Shown piece by piece: positions 44,484-52,679 of a stretch of 64,000 bases of DNA. This DNA is from Nakamurella multipartita DSM 44233 (GTDB lineage: Bacteria > Actinomycetota > Actinomycetes > Mycobacteriales > Nakamurellaceae): the NCBI RefSeq assembly GCF_000024365.1, contig NC_013235.1, positions 186,001 to 250,000 on the forward strand. Reading direction: 5' to 3'. Below the pieces are notes generated by a model. The model saw nothing but the letters and a program-made list of their open reading frames with translations, was not told the DNA's origin and did not search any database. The stretch's first letter is position 1; each line of letters begins with the position of its first letter. The position numbers and the translations under genes were made by a program.

Positions 44484-46643
44484 TCAGTTGGTCCCGACAG
44501 TATTCTCCGATGAAATCACGACTTCCGACAGGGGTCGACGTAGGCTCCGCGGCGCTTCCTGCGGATCGTGCACGAAGCGCATGATCAGCACGGGAGCCTG
44601 GCTTTCCGCAATGCCGACGATCTCGTTCATTCTGCCCTGCAAATCCGCCAACTCGCCGGTTGAATCCGGCGCCAGGGTGGCCAGGTCAGCGGGGGTGCGG
44701 GCGTACAGGAAGGCCGGGCTCAGCGGCACCACGCCCAGACCCGCGGTGGTCGCGGCGATCCAGACGCGCTCCATCGCCGCGCCCCCGCGCACGTAGTCCT
44801 CGACCCGATCGCCGTCGATGACGACCACGCCGACGGCCGAGGCCGAGGTCACTCGGGCAGCGGTCATGTCACGGAACATCGACCCACCGGACAGGCTGCG
44901 CAGGGTCTGCATCACCGGCGGGCGGGCGACCAGGTCGAGCAGGCTGGTCGCCGCGCCCAGGCCCAGGGTCCGGACGTCGATACCGATGTCGGGGCGGTCG
45001 AGTCCGGGCCGGCTGAGCTCGTCGAGCATGTCCTGCCGCAGACCGCCGCTGAGGAAACGGATCCGGTCGGCCTCGCCGAGTACCTCGCCGAGCGCGCGTA
45101 GGCGCGGCAGATCACTGATCAACCGCAGGACGGCGCCCTCGGCGGCGGCCGCAGCCGTGAGCGCGGCGACCACCGGGGCCGCCAGCTCGCGCCGCCGGCC
45201 CGGGCTGCGATTCGCCGTCCGGGCCACCATGGGCTGGTACAGCGCCGCCAGGTCGGGATCGAAACCGCCTTCAGTCAAATCGATCTCGACGTTGACGGGC
45301 GACTGGTCGGCGTGAATGTGCCACGGTCCCAGGGTGCCTCGCGCGGCCGCCGCGACCCGGGCGTTGAAGGCGGCGGCGCCGGCCGCGACCAGGCTGCCGC
45401 GGCCGGCAACGTCCATCCGGCTGGGGGTCGGGGCCGGCTCGATGATCAGGCGCGCCGCGCCGGCCCGGAATCGCCAGGGCTGGGTGTTGCCGCCGGACGG
45501 GGCCCGGCTCGCCGCATGCAGGATCGTGGTCAGCGGATCGGCATCGGGCCGAAGCTCCGCCGGCGCGGCCGGACCGGGCGGCACCGGATCGGGCGTGGGT
45601 TCGGCCAGCAGCGCCAGCAGATCATCGGGGTCGGTGCGCAGCCGGCCGGACGGGAGCGGCCGGCCCAGGCCGATCCGGCGGGCCACCGCGGCCACCATCG
45701 CTGCGCCGAACAGGGTCTCGCTGCCCAGCTGCGGCCATTGCCCGACGGTCCGTCCGAGCTCGATGAGCGAGGCCGCGCCGCGATCGGACATCTGCCGGGC
45801 ATCGATGATCTTGAGCAGCAACGGTGTCTTCTGCTCGGGGGTCAACTCGGCCACGTCGGTCAGCGCATCCACGTCGACCAGTCCGTGAAAGAGCGGGCGG
45901 TCCGGCTCGAGATCGAAACGCTCGACATCGAGCAGTCCGCGATCGTTGGTCTGCATCACGACCGGGACCCGTTGTCGGCGCGCCGAGTCCCGTAGCACGA
46001 CTTTCATGTCAAATGAATCACACTGCTCCAGGAGCATATCGAGTCCGTCGATGAATTCATCGGCGTTGGTGGCCGTGACACCGTCGGTCAGCACTTCCAG
46101 GGACAGGTACGGATCGAGTTCGGAAATCCGGCGGGCGGCGGCCACGGCCTTGTTCACGCCCACTTCGAAAAGCCCGAGCGGGACGCGATTGAGATTGGAC
46201 AGCTCGAGGGTGTCGAAGTCGGCCAACCGCAAGTGGCCACACAATCCCTCGAGGACCAGCGCCAGCGCGATCGAATAGCCCGAACTCAGCCCGGCGATCC
46301 CGATGCGCCGCGAGGACAACCGCTCCTGCTCGTCACCGGTGATCTTGATCCGGTTGCGGTCCAACCGAACTCGCCGGTACAGCCCGGGTCCGAGGATCCG
46401 CACGATCGAGTGTTGCCAGGCAAAGTAGGCCCACCGCGGCGGCTCGTCGAGCTCGTCGTCGGTGAGCGCAGGCCGGAGCCGGCGAAGATCATCGGTCGGG
46501 ACCACCGCGTCACGCAGGGTGATGCCGGAGGCGATGAGCCGGTCGATCTCCTGCGATTGCGCCGGATCCCGGCGATCGAAAATGACGGCCGAGAATGCCG
46601 GCGATTCGGGGATGGGCATGGGCTGCGGGCGCCGGCTGGTCAA
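44484..46643 (-). CDS. E1-like (ThiF/MoeB) and nitroreductase fusion, Rv1355c-like
   Basis: A 719-residue two-part protein. Residues ~105-370 form an E1-like Rossmann domain: IGIAGLSSGYSIALAL takes the place of the usual GxGGLGS, and LADFDTLELSNLNR is the ATP-binding block. Residues ~385-690 form a nitroreductase domain with the FMN-type motif RAPSGGNTQPW and the late WIAATTAGLGV helix. E1-like enzymes adenylate carboxylates, and nitroreductases do flavin-dependent redox chemistry. The joint reaction is not known. It matches the protein annotated in mycobacteria as MoeY (Rv1355c). The first possible start is TTG at 46643, overlapping the previous stop; ATG 46619 is an alternative. No CxxC zinc pairs are seen. 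Confidence 0.82.
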   Translation of the reverse strand: MTSRRPQPMPIPESPAFSAVIFDRRDPAQSQEIDRLIASGITLRDAVVPTDDLRRLRPALTDDELDEPPRWAYFAWQHSIVRILGPGLYRRVRLDRNRIKITGDEQERLSSRRIGIAGLSSGYSIALALVLEGLCGHLRLADFDTLELSNLNRVPLGLFEVGVNKAVAAARRISELDPYLSLEVLTDGVTATNADEFIDGLDMLLEQCDSFDMKVVLRDSARRQRVPVVMQTNDRGLLDVERFDLEPDRPLFHGLVDVDALTDVAELTPEQKTPLLLKIIDARQMSDRGAASLIELGRTVGQWPQLGSETLFGAAMVAAVARRIGLGRPLPSGRLRTDPDDLLALLAEPTPDPVPPGPAAPAELRPDADPLTTILHAASRAPSGGNTQPWRFRAGAARLIIEPAPTPSRMDVAGRGSLVAAGAAAFNARVAAAARGTLGPWHIHADQSPVNVEIDLTEGGFDPDLAALYQPMVARTANRSPGRRRELAAPVVAALTAAAAAEGAVLRLISDLPRLRALGEVLGEADRIRFLSGGLRQDMLDELSRPGLDRPDIGIDVRTLGLGAATSLLDLVARPPVMQTLRSLSGGSMFRDMTAARVTSASAVGVVVIDGDRVEDYVRGGAAMERVWIAATTAGLGVVPLSPAFLYARTPADLATLAPDSTGELADLQGRMNEIVGIAESQAPVLIMRFVHDPQEAPRSLRRPLSEVVISSENTVGTN

Positions 46644-47404
46644 GCCGCGGCGGGTGTCCCTGGTCGCACGTCCGGATTCAGCGACAGCTCGAACATTTCC
46701 TGTTCGTGGGCGAGCAACAGCAGATGTGATGCATCGGATGCTGCGAGCATGGTCTCCCTATCCCACCAGATCGGCACGGTGCGGTACCGCGGGTCAGGGT
46801 ACGCGACGGGAGCGACGTCCTGACCGATCTGGGCGCCCGAGGACTGCCAGCGGCGAACGGCGTGGTCGGCGACCGTACACAAGGCGTAACGGACCCCGAT
46901 CAACCGGAAGATGTGGAAGACGGTGCGGGCCAGGGCGGGTGTCAGCGCGTGCCGGTCGGGCGAATCCGCACTGACCCAGCCGGCCTTGAGCTCGAGCAGG
47001 CCCTCGTCGATGCGTGCGGAGATGCCCTCGCGCAGTGCGGCGGTGCCCGGCCGGCCCGCCCACTCCATCAGGGCGTGGGCGTCGTCGACATCGGTGTACG
47101 GACCCTGGGCGCGGACGCCGGCGACGACCTGACCGGAGCGGTCCAGCACCGCCACGAACAACGTGGTGCCCGCACCGGTCCGGATGTCGTCGTATTCCAG
47201 GACGTGCTCCACGCCGAACCGGCGGTAGTTCTCCGCCGCCCCGTCGAGATAGGCATTCCACAGTTCGGGCTGGTCTTCGGGCCGGGCATAAACGAACCGG
47301 GCGCCTGAGGCGGGGTCCAGATAATGGCCGAGCACGCCGCCCTGACGCATGCGGGCGGTAGTCACGACGGCACTCGCGCTGGCATGTGGGTGGCTGGTGC
47401 TCAC
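46640..47404 (-). CDS. GNAT-fold protein coupled to the E1/nitroreductase gene
   Basis: A 254-residue protein. Its strands TTLFVAVLDRSGQVVAGVRAQGPY and the following helix resemble the core of GNAT/autoinducer-synthase-like acyltransferases, with an acid-rich FGVEHVLEYDDI segment just before. I am not certain of the family and no acyl-CoA loop of the usual R/Q-x-x-G-x-G/A type is clear. GTG 47402-47404 is chosen because a TACTAT -10 box ends six bases upstream. Its stop overlaps the start of the E1/nitroreductase gene, so the two are translated together. A role as the acyl-transferring or substrate-binding partner of that enzyme is an inference from position. Confidence 0.6.
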   Translation of the reverse strand: MSTSHPHASASAVVTTARMRQGGVLGHYLDPASGARFVYARPEDQPELWNAYLDGAAENYRRFGVEHVLEYDDIRTGAGTTLFVAVLDRSGQVVAGVRAQGPYTDVDDAHALMEWAGRPGTAALREGISARIDEGLLELKAGWVSADSPDRHALTPALARTVFHIFRLIGVRYALCTVADHAVRRWQSSGAQIGQDVAPVAYPDPRYRTVPIWWDRETMLAASDASHLLLLAHEQEMFELSLNPDVRPGTPAAA

Positions 47405-47410
47405 ATGTTG

Positions 47411-47416
47411 ATAGTA
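47411..47416 (-). promoter_or_regulatory. -10 box of the GNAT / E1-nitroreductase / c-di-GMP operon (leaderless)
   Basis: TACTAT on the minus strand, six bases before the GTG start. Confidence 0.6.
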
Positions 47417-47429
47417 GTCGCAGAAATGA

Positions 47430-47444
47430 ACAATGCTCCATTGT
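47430..47444. promoter_or_regulatory. Candidate operator upstream of the GNAT-fold gene
   Basis: Perfect palindrome ACAATG-CTC-CATTGT. It lies 13 bases upstream of the -10 box, in the -35 region of the leaderless promoter, where a repressor or activator would act. The regulator is unknown. Confidence 0.55.
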
Positions 47445-47737
47445 CGGCCGAAAATCGCCCATGCAGGAGAGCGTCACTGCGGGCGGTGAGAACGCTCCCG
47501 GTCATACGCCCGTTTCATGGGTAAATGTACGTATTCTGCGCTCAAAGGAGTACGTGTCCCAACGCTGAGTAGCCAGGGTCGGCTGTCACTGGGCGTGGTG
47601 ACCCTGTACGGCATCCGCGTGGTTGGCGTCCACGACGGGGCGGTGCGGCGAACGGGTCCCCAACGGCAAGCGAATGCGCAGGTCCGGGGACCCGCCGGCC
47701 CGGGCCCTTCGACTCTGCCGAGTGTCCGCGTGGCCGT

Positions 47738-47743
47738 TACAGT
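47738..47743 (+). promoter_or_regulatory. -10 box of lactate dehydrogenase (leaderless)
   Basis: TACAGT, seven bases before the ATG at 47751. Confidence 0.5.
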
Positions 47744-47750
47744 TCCAGTC

Positions 47751-48710
47751 ATGACGGACATCTCGCTACGCCGGAACAAGGTCGCCATCGTCGGGGCCGG
47801 ATCGGTGGGAGCCACCCTTGCCTATGCGTCGCTGATCCGCGGCGTCGCCCACGACGTCGTGCTCTACGACATGGCCAAGGCCAAGGTCGAGGCCGAGGTG
47901 CTCGACCTGCGGCACGGGCTGCAGTTTTGCCCGCCGGCCGACGTCGACGGCTCCGACGACGTCGCCATCTGCGCGAACGCCGACGTGATCGCCATCACCG
48001 CGGGGGCCAAGCAGAAGCCCGGCCAGACCCGGCTCGAGCTGGCCGGCATCAACGTCGACATCTGCCGCAAACTGATCCCCGCCCTGCTGGACGTCGCGCC
48101 GGACGCGGTCATCGTGATGGTCACCAACCCGGTCGACGTGCTGACCTACGCCGCGCTGAAGTTCTCCGGCCTGCCCAAGAACCGGGTGCTGGGCAGCGGC
48201 ACCGTGCTGGACTCGGCCCGGCTGCGCCAGGTCATCGCCCGCAAGCTCAACGTCGCCTCGCAGAGCGTGCATGCCTTCATCGCCGGCGAGCACGGCGACT
48301 CGGAGTTCCCGTTGTGGAGCAGCGCGAGCATCGGCACCGTGCCCGTGCTCGACTTCGCCGCCCCCGACGGGACCACCCTGGACGAGGAGCAGGAAGCCCA
48401 GATCGCCCACGACGTGGTCAACGCGGCCTACTCGATCATCCTGGGCAAGGGCGCCACCAACTACGCGGTCGGCCTGGCCGGCGCCCGGGTGCTCGAGGCG
48501 ATCCTGCGCGACGAGAACGGCGTCCTGCCGGTGTCCTCCCTGCTGGACGGGTTCCACGGGATCACCGATGTGTGTTTGTCCCTGCCCTCGCTGGTGAACA
48601 AGTCGGGCGTTGCGTCGATGCTCGACGTCCCGCTGTCCGACCGCGAGGTCGAGCAGCTCAAGGCGTCGGCGGCCGAGGTCAAGTCGGTGCAGGCGTCCCT
48701 GGGTCTGTGA
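47751..48710 (+). CDS. ldh: L-lactate dehydrogenase
   Basis: A 319-residue NAD-dependent 2-hydroxyacid dehydrogenase. The cofactor motif is VAIVGAGSVGATLAY, the substrate Arg and its Gln lie in AKQKPGQTRLEL (Gln at the specificity position favours pyruvate/lactate over malate), and the catalytic His is in AGEHGDSEFPLW. It interconverts pyruvate and L-lactate. ATG 47751 is used because the TACAGT box stands right before it and homologues begin here; an in-frame start at 47517 would add ~78 residues unlike any LDH. A seven-base-stem hairpin begins right after the stop. Confidence 0.93.
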   Translation: MTDISLRRNKVAIVGAGSVGATLAYASLIRGVAHDVVLYDMAKAKVEAEVLDLRHGLQFCPPADVDGSDDVAICANADVIAITAGAKQKPGQTRLELAGINVDICRKLIPALLDVAPDAVIVMVTNPVDVLTYAALKFSGLPKNRVLGSGTVLDSARLRQVIARKLNVASQSVHAFIAGEHGDSEFPLWSSASIGTVPVLDFAAPDGTTLDEEQEAQIAHDVVNAAYSIILGKGATNYAVGLAGARVLEAILRDENGVLPVSSLLDGFHGITDVCLSLPSLVNKSGVASMLDVPLSDREVEQLKASAAEVKSVQASLGL

Positions 48711-48730
48711 GCCGGGTGCACTGACCCGGC
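48711..48730 (+). terminator. Hairpin after lactate dehydrogenase
   Basis: GCCGGGT (48711-48717) and ACCCGGC (48724-48730) around six bases, directly after the stop codon. No T run follows. Confidence 0.5.
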
Positions 48731-48963
48731 GGTCGTCATCCGATCGGCCCTGCGGGCTGGTACATCGGTCGCGCGGCCGAGCCCTCGGCTGCGCGCGGAG
48801 TGCCGGAGGAAGCCGATCGATGAGAATAGGCGCGACCCGGCCCCCACCGATCCGCAGGACGGACGGCACCGAATCTCCTGTGTCGGTGGGGTCGAGCCGG
48901 TCACCTCGGTGTCCGGTCTCCGCCTGGACCCGACCGACCGACCTATGAGGGAGTAGCGCGTAC

Positions 48964-50292
48964 ATGGCTCTGTTGACCCCAACTCGCCGGCACCCCACGC
49001 CGTGGCCGGCCGCCGGCGTGTGGCCGGGGCTGTTCGACGTGCCGAAGGTGCCGGTGCATGCGGCGATCGCCCGCCGGCTGGCCGCCGCGGCGGTGCGGAC
49101 CTTGCCGATGTCGCTGGAGTTCCCGGACGGCAGCCGCTGGGGTGCCGGCGGGCCGGCGTTGCAGCTCGTCCGGCCGGACAACTTCTTCGCCCGGCTGGGC
49201 GCGGACGGCCTGATCGGCTTCGGTGAGGCCTGGATGACCGGCGACATGACCACCGGCGGCTGGCGCGTGTCCGCCGATCGCCAGGACCCGGCCGGCGCGC
49301 TGGATCCGGCGGCCGCGAACGCGGCGACCGACGAGCTGGCCGCCGTCCTGGAGGTGCTGGCCCACCGCATGTCGGTGCTGGTGCCGCGACCGCTGCAGGC
49401 CCTGCGGCACACCTGGCAGAGTCGCCCGCCGCGCCCGGAGGAGAACACCCCGACCGGCGCGCGGGAGAACATCCACCGGCACTACGACCTGTCCAACGAC
49501 CTGTTCGAGCTGTTCCTGGACCCGAGCCTGACCTACTCTTCGGCCTGGTTCGAACCCGGCGACGACCTGGACACCGCCCAGGTGCGCAAGATCGATGCCA
49601 TTTTGGACCTGGCCCGGATGCGCCCGGGCATGCGCGTGCTGGAGATCGGATCCGGGTGGGGCGCGCTGGCCATGCGGGCCGCGCGGACCCGGGACGTGCA
49701 CGTCACCACGCTGACCCTGTCCGAGGCCCAGCGGGAGCTGGCCCTGCGCCGGATCGCCGACGCCGGCCTGTCCCAGCGGATCGACGTGCTGCTGGAGGAC
49801 TACCGCGTGCACGCGGCCCGCGAGGCCGGCAGCTACGACGCGGTGGTCAGCGTGGAGATGATCGAGGCCGTCGGCGAGCGGTACTGGCCCGACTACTTCG
49901 GCGCGATCGACCGGATGCTCGCCGAGGGGGGCCGGCTCAGCCTGCAGGCGATCACCATGGCCCACGAGCGGCTGCTGGCCACCCGCAACGGATACACCTG
50001 GGTGCACAAGTACGTGTTCCCGGGCGGGGCGCTGCCGTCGATGACCGCGATCGACCAGGTCGTCACCGAGCACACCCGGCTGCGCATCCAGGAGACCCGC
50101 CGGTTGGGCCACTCCTACGTGCCCACCCTGGAGCAGTGGCGGCACCGCTTCAACGACCGGTTGCCGCAGGTCCAGGCCCTCGGCTTCGACGAGACGTTCA
50201 TCCGGATGTGGAACTTCTACCTGGCCTACTCCCAGGCCGGGTTCGCCGCCGACTACCTGGACGACCTGCAGATCGGCTTCGCCCGCCAGTAG
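48964..50292 (+). CDS. Cyclopropane-fatty-acyl-phospholipid synthase-like methyltransferase
   Basis: A 442-residue enzyme. An N-terminal lipid-binding-like domain is followed by a SAM-dependent methyltransferase domain with ENIHRHYDLSNDLFELFLDP, the glycine-rich VLEIGSGWGALAMRAA, VSVEMIEAVGERYWPDYF and the C-terminal WRHRFNDRLPQVQALGF block. It adds a methylene bridge (or a methyl group) to unsaturated acyl chains of membrane lipids; cyclopropane or tuberculostearate-type products are both possible. ATG 48964 follows AGGGAG by ten bases. In the leader a nine-base inverted repeat (48842-48850 with 48883-48891) could form a hairpin. Confidence 0.9.
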   Translation: MALLTPTRRHPTPWPAAGVWPGLFDVPKVPVHAAIARRLAAAAVRTLPMSLEFPDGSRWGAGGPALQLVRPDNFFARLGADGLIGFGEAWMTGDMTTGGWRVSADRQDPAGALDPAAANAATDELAAVLEVLAHRMSVLVPRPLQALRHTWQSRPPRPEENTPTGARENIHRHYDLSNDLFELFLDPSLTYSSAWFEPGDDLDTAQVRKIDAILDLARMRPGMRVLEIGSGWGALAMRAARTRDVHVTTLTLSEAQRELALRRIADAGLSQRIDVLLEDYRVHAAREAGSYDAVVSVEMIEAVGERYWPDYFGAIDRMLAEGGRLSLQAITMAHERLLATRNGYTWVHKYVFPGGALPSMTAIDQVVTEHTRLRIQETRRLGHSYVPTLEQWRHRFNDRLPQVQALGFDETFIRMWNFYLAYSQAGFAADYLDDLQIGFARQ

Positions 50293-50326
50293 CGGCGACT
50301 CCGGCCGCCGGGGCCGCGGCGCGGGC

Positions 50327-51358
50327 TCACCAGCCCGCGCCGTGCACCTCGTGGCCGGGCGCCTCGTTGAGCAGCCCGCGGTAGGCCCGCTCGGGGGTGG
50401 AGCCGTGGTTGACCACGGCGTCCACCTCACGGGCGATGGGCATGTCCACGCCGTACTCGGCGGCCATCTCCATCACCACCGACGCGGTCTTGACCCCTTC
50501 GGCGACCTGCTTCATCCCGGCCAGGATCTGCGGCACCGGAACACCGCGACCGATCTCCTCGCCGACGTGCCGGTTGCGGCTGAACTTGCTGGTGCAGGTG
50601 ACGACCAGATCGCCCATGCCGGCCAGCCCGGTCATCGTCTCGCTCTGCCCGCCTACGGCGGTGCCCAGTTTGGTCATCTCCCGCAGCGACCGGGTGATCA
50701 CCATCGCGCGGGTGTTGTCGCCGCTGCCGACGCCGTCGCCCATGCCGACGGCGATCGCGAACACGTTCTTGAGCGAGCCGGCGATCTCCACGCCGGTCAC
50801 GTCGGAGGACGAATAGATGCGGAAGTACTTGGTCCGGAACAGCTCGCCCAGTTGCGCGGCCAGGTGCTGGTCGGGCATCGCGATCACCGCCGCGGCGGCA
50901 TACCCGGCGGCCACTTCGCGGGCGATGTTCGGGCCGGCCAGCACGCCGGCCGGGTGCCCGGGCAGCACCTCGTCGACGATCTCGGTCATCCGCTTGCGGC
51001 TGCCCTGCTCCAGGCCCTTGACCAGGCTGACCACCGGCGCCCAGGGGCGCAGGAACGGGGCCAGGTCGTCCAGCGCGCCGCGGAAGCCGTGCGAGGGCAC
51101 CGCCATGATCAAGATGTCGGCCGGCTCGACCGCCCGGGCCAGGTCGGTGGTCGCGGTCAGCGACGGGGTGAGCGCGTAGCCGGGCAGGTAGCGCTCGTTG
51201 GTGTGACCGGTGTTGATCTGGTCGACCACCTCGGCCGACCGGCCCCAGATCACCGTCGGCGAGTGCCGGGCGATGATCGAGGCCACACTGGTGCCCCAGG
51301 AGCCGGAGCCGATCACCGCCACCTTCGGCTGCCGGCGCAGCGCCCGGACGGCGGTCAT
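50327..51358 (-). CDS. gpsA: Glycerol-3-phosphate dehydrogenase [NAD(P)+]
   Basis: A 343-residue enzyme that reduces dihydroxyacetone phosphate to sn-glycerol-3-phosphate for phospholipid synthesis. Visible blocks are VAVIGSGSWGTSVA (cofactor), SLVKGLEQGSRKRM, AGPNIAREVAAG, and the catalytic-lysine segment EIAGSLKNVFAIAVGMGDG, with GLAGMGDLVVTCTSKFSRNRHVG later. ATG 51356-51358 is chosen at the family's usual N-terminus; a longer reading from 51451 has unrelated residues. It converges with the cyclopropane synthase gene, 34 bases apart, and both act on membrane lipids. Confidence 0.94.
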   Translation of the reverse strand: MTAVRALRRQPKVAVIGSGSWGTSVASIIARHSPTVIWGRSAEVVDQINTGHTNERYLPGYALTPSLTATTDLARAVEPADILIMAVPSHGFRGALDDLAPFLRPWAPVVSLVKGLEQGSRKRMTEIVDEVLPGHPAGVLAGPNIAREVAAGYAAAAVIAMPDQHLAAQLGELFRTKYFRIYSSSDVTGVEIAGSLKNVFAIAVGMGDGVGSGDNTRAMVITRSLREMTKLGTAVGGQSETMTGLAGMGDLVVTCTSKFSRNRHVGEEIGRGVPVPQILAGMKQVAEGVKTASVVMEMAAEYGVDMPIAREVDAVVNHGSTPERAYRGLLNEAPGHEVHGAGW

Positions 51359-51596
51359 CGGAAGGCCCTGGTCGGGCGGAGCGCGGTCGCCATCCGAGCA
51401 GTCTGTAGCAGCGCGCCGTGCCGCGCACCTCACAGATCCGGCCCGGCGCAACGGCTGGTTCGCCGCCCCGGCCGTGCGAGGCTGAACGGATCATCCGACG
51501 GGTCCGGCGACGGTCCGGCGACGGTCCAGGCCGATTGAGCGACCGGTGCACGGGTACCTCCCTGGGGCCGCCGGCTGACAGGAAGGCACACCTCTC

Positions 51597-52625
51597 ATGA
51601 CGTTCTTTCGGCTGGGTACCCGCCGGGTCGAGGGATCGGTCGGCGAGCAGGGCAGTGCTCCAGGTCTGATCGATCCGCCGGCGCAGCGGGGTCAGGCCCA
51701 GGGTCAGCGCGAACGCCGCACCTTCACCGGCCCGGACGGGTCCCGCGCCTACAGCCTGTACGTCCCCCCGGCCTTAGGGGCATCAGCGGCATCAGCGGCG
51801 GCGGCATCAGCGGCGGCGGCAGCGGCCCGAGCCGGCGGCCCGTGGCCGCTGGTGGTCATGCTGCACGGCGGCGCGCAGACCGCCGCCGATTTCGCGGTCG
51901 GCACGGACATGGATTGCCTGGCCGACCACTACGGCTTCGTGGTGGCCTACCCGGAGCAGTCCACGCAGGCGAACCCGGGCGGCTACTGGAACTGGTTCCG
52001 GCCGCAGGACCAGCAGGCCGGGGCCGGCGAACCGGGGATCCTGGCCGGCATCGTCGCCGAGGTGATGGCGCAGCTGCCGATCGATCCGGGCGCGGTGTTC
52101 GTCGCCGGATTGTCGGCCGGCGGAGCCATGGCGGCCGTGATGGCCGCGGCGCATCCGGAGCTGTTCACCGCGGTCGGCGTGCACTCGGAGGTGGGTTACC
52201 GGGCCGCGGCCGATGCCGGGTCCGCGTTCGGCGTGATGCAGAGCGGGGGCGCTCCGGACACCCACGGCCCCGTCCCGATGATCGTGTTCCACGGCACCCG
52301 GGACAGCACCGTGGCCGCGGTCAACGCGCACCAGGTGGTGCAGGCCGCGCTGGCCGGCGACCACACCGGGTTGCAGGAGACGATCGACGTCGTCCCCGCC
52401 GAGGACGGGCGCCGCGGGTACACCCGGACCGTCCATCGGGATGCCGCCGGTCGCACCATGGTCGAGTCCTGGCTGGTGGAAGGTGGTGGTCACGCCTGGT
52501 TCGGTGGCCAACCGGCCGGCAGCTACACCGATCCGGCCGGGCCGGACGCCTCGGTGGAGCTGGTCCGGTTCTTCCTGAGCCACCGAGACCGTCATCGGGC
52601 CGGTCACCGCGGGGCCGGTTCCTGA
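51597..52625 (+). CDS. PHB depolymerase / LpqC-like esterase
   Basis: A 342-residue serine esterase. It has an oxyanion segment [16 protein letters not shown], the nucleophile elbow GLSAGGAMA, the acid in FHGTRDSTV and the catalytic His in GGGHAWFGG, the layout of polyhydroxybutyrate depolymerase-type and feruloyl-type esterases. There is no signal peptide. Between the first strand (YSLYVPPAL) and the oxyanion strand a run of about 20 Ala/Ser residues is encoded by a nine-base repeat (51779-51822). That run is absent from ordinary family members and probably forms a surface helix or linker. The substrate is not known. Confidence 0.85.
   Translation: MTFFRLGTRRVEGSVGEQGSAPGLIDPPAQRGQAQGQRERRTFTGPDGSRAYSLYVPPALGASAASAAAASAAAAAARAGGPWPLVVMLHGGAQTAADFAVGTDMDCLADHYGFVVAYPEQSTQANPGGYWNWFRPQDQQAGAGEPGILAGIVAEVMAQLPIDPGAVFVAGLSAGGAMAAVMAAAHPELFTAVGVHSEVGYRAAADAGSAFGVMQSGGAPDTHGPVPMIVFHGTRDSTVAAVNAHQVVQAALAGDHTGLQETIDVVPAEDGRRGYTRTVHRDAAGRTMVESWLVEGGGHAWFGGQPAGSYTDPAGPDASVELVRFFLSHRDRHRAGHRGAGS
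51779..51822 (+). repeat. In-frame GCATCAGCG microrepeat in the esterase gene
   Basis: Copies of a nine-base unit GCATCAGCG mixed with GCG triplets code for an Ala/Ser run. Copy number could change by slippage without breaking the frame. Confidence 0.7.
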
Positions 52626-52645
52626 CCGGCCGGATTCCGGCCGGT
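52625..52645 (+). terminator. Hairpin between the esterase and Fpg-like genes
   Basis: ACCGGCCGG (52625-52633), ATT, CCGGCCGGT (52637-52645), starting at the stop codon of the esterase. No T run follows. Confidence 0.5.
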
Positions 52646-52679
52646 GGAGGGTTCGGTCGACCTCTGGCAGGCTGAACCG

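Larger units (their letters stand above)
47405..47750. other. 346-base gap between the GNAT-fold gene and lactate dehydrogenase
   Basis: Holds the leaderless promoter and palindrome of the leftward unit, and the -10 box of the rightward lactate dehydrogenase gene. It also has a strong ribosome site AAAGGAG (47544-47550) followed three bases later by GTG and, after three more codons, a stop (47554-47568). The rest has no recognisable gene. It is more AT-rich at 47405-47550 than the surroundings. Confidence 0.55.

Noticed and set aside
47517-47750. N-terminal extension of lactate dehydrogenase
   Set aside because: The extra residues do not resemble the family and the TACAGT box lies within them directly before ATG 47751.
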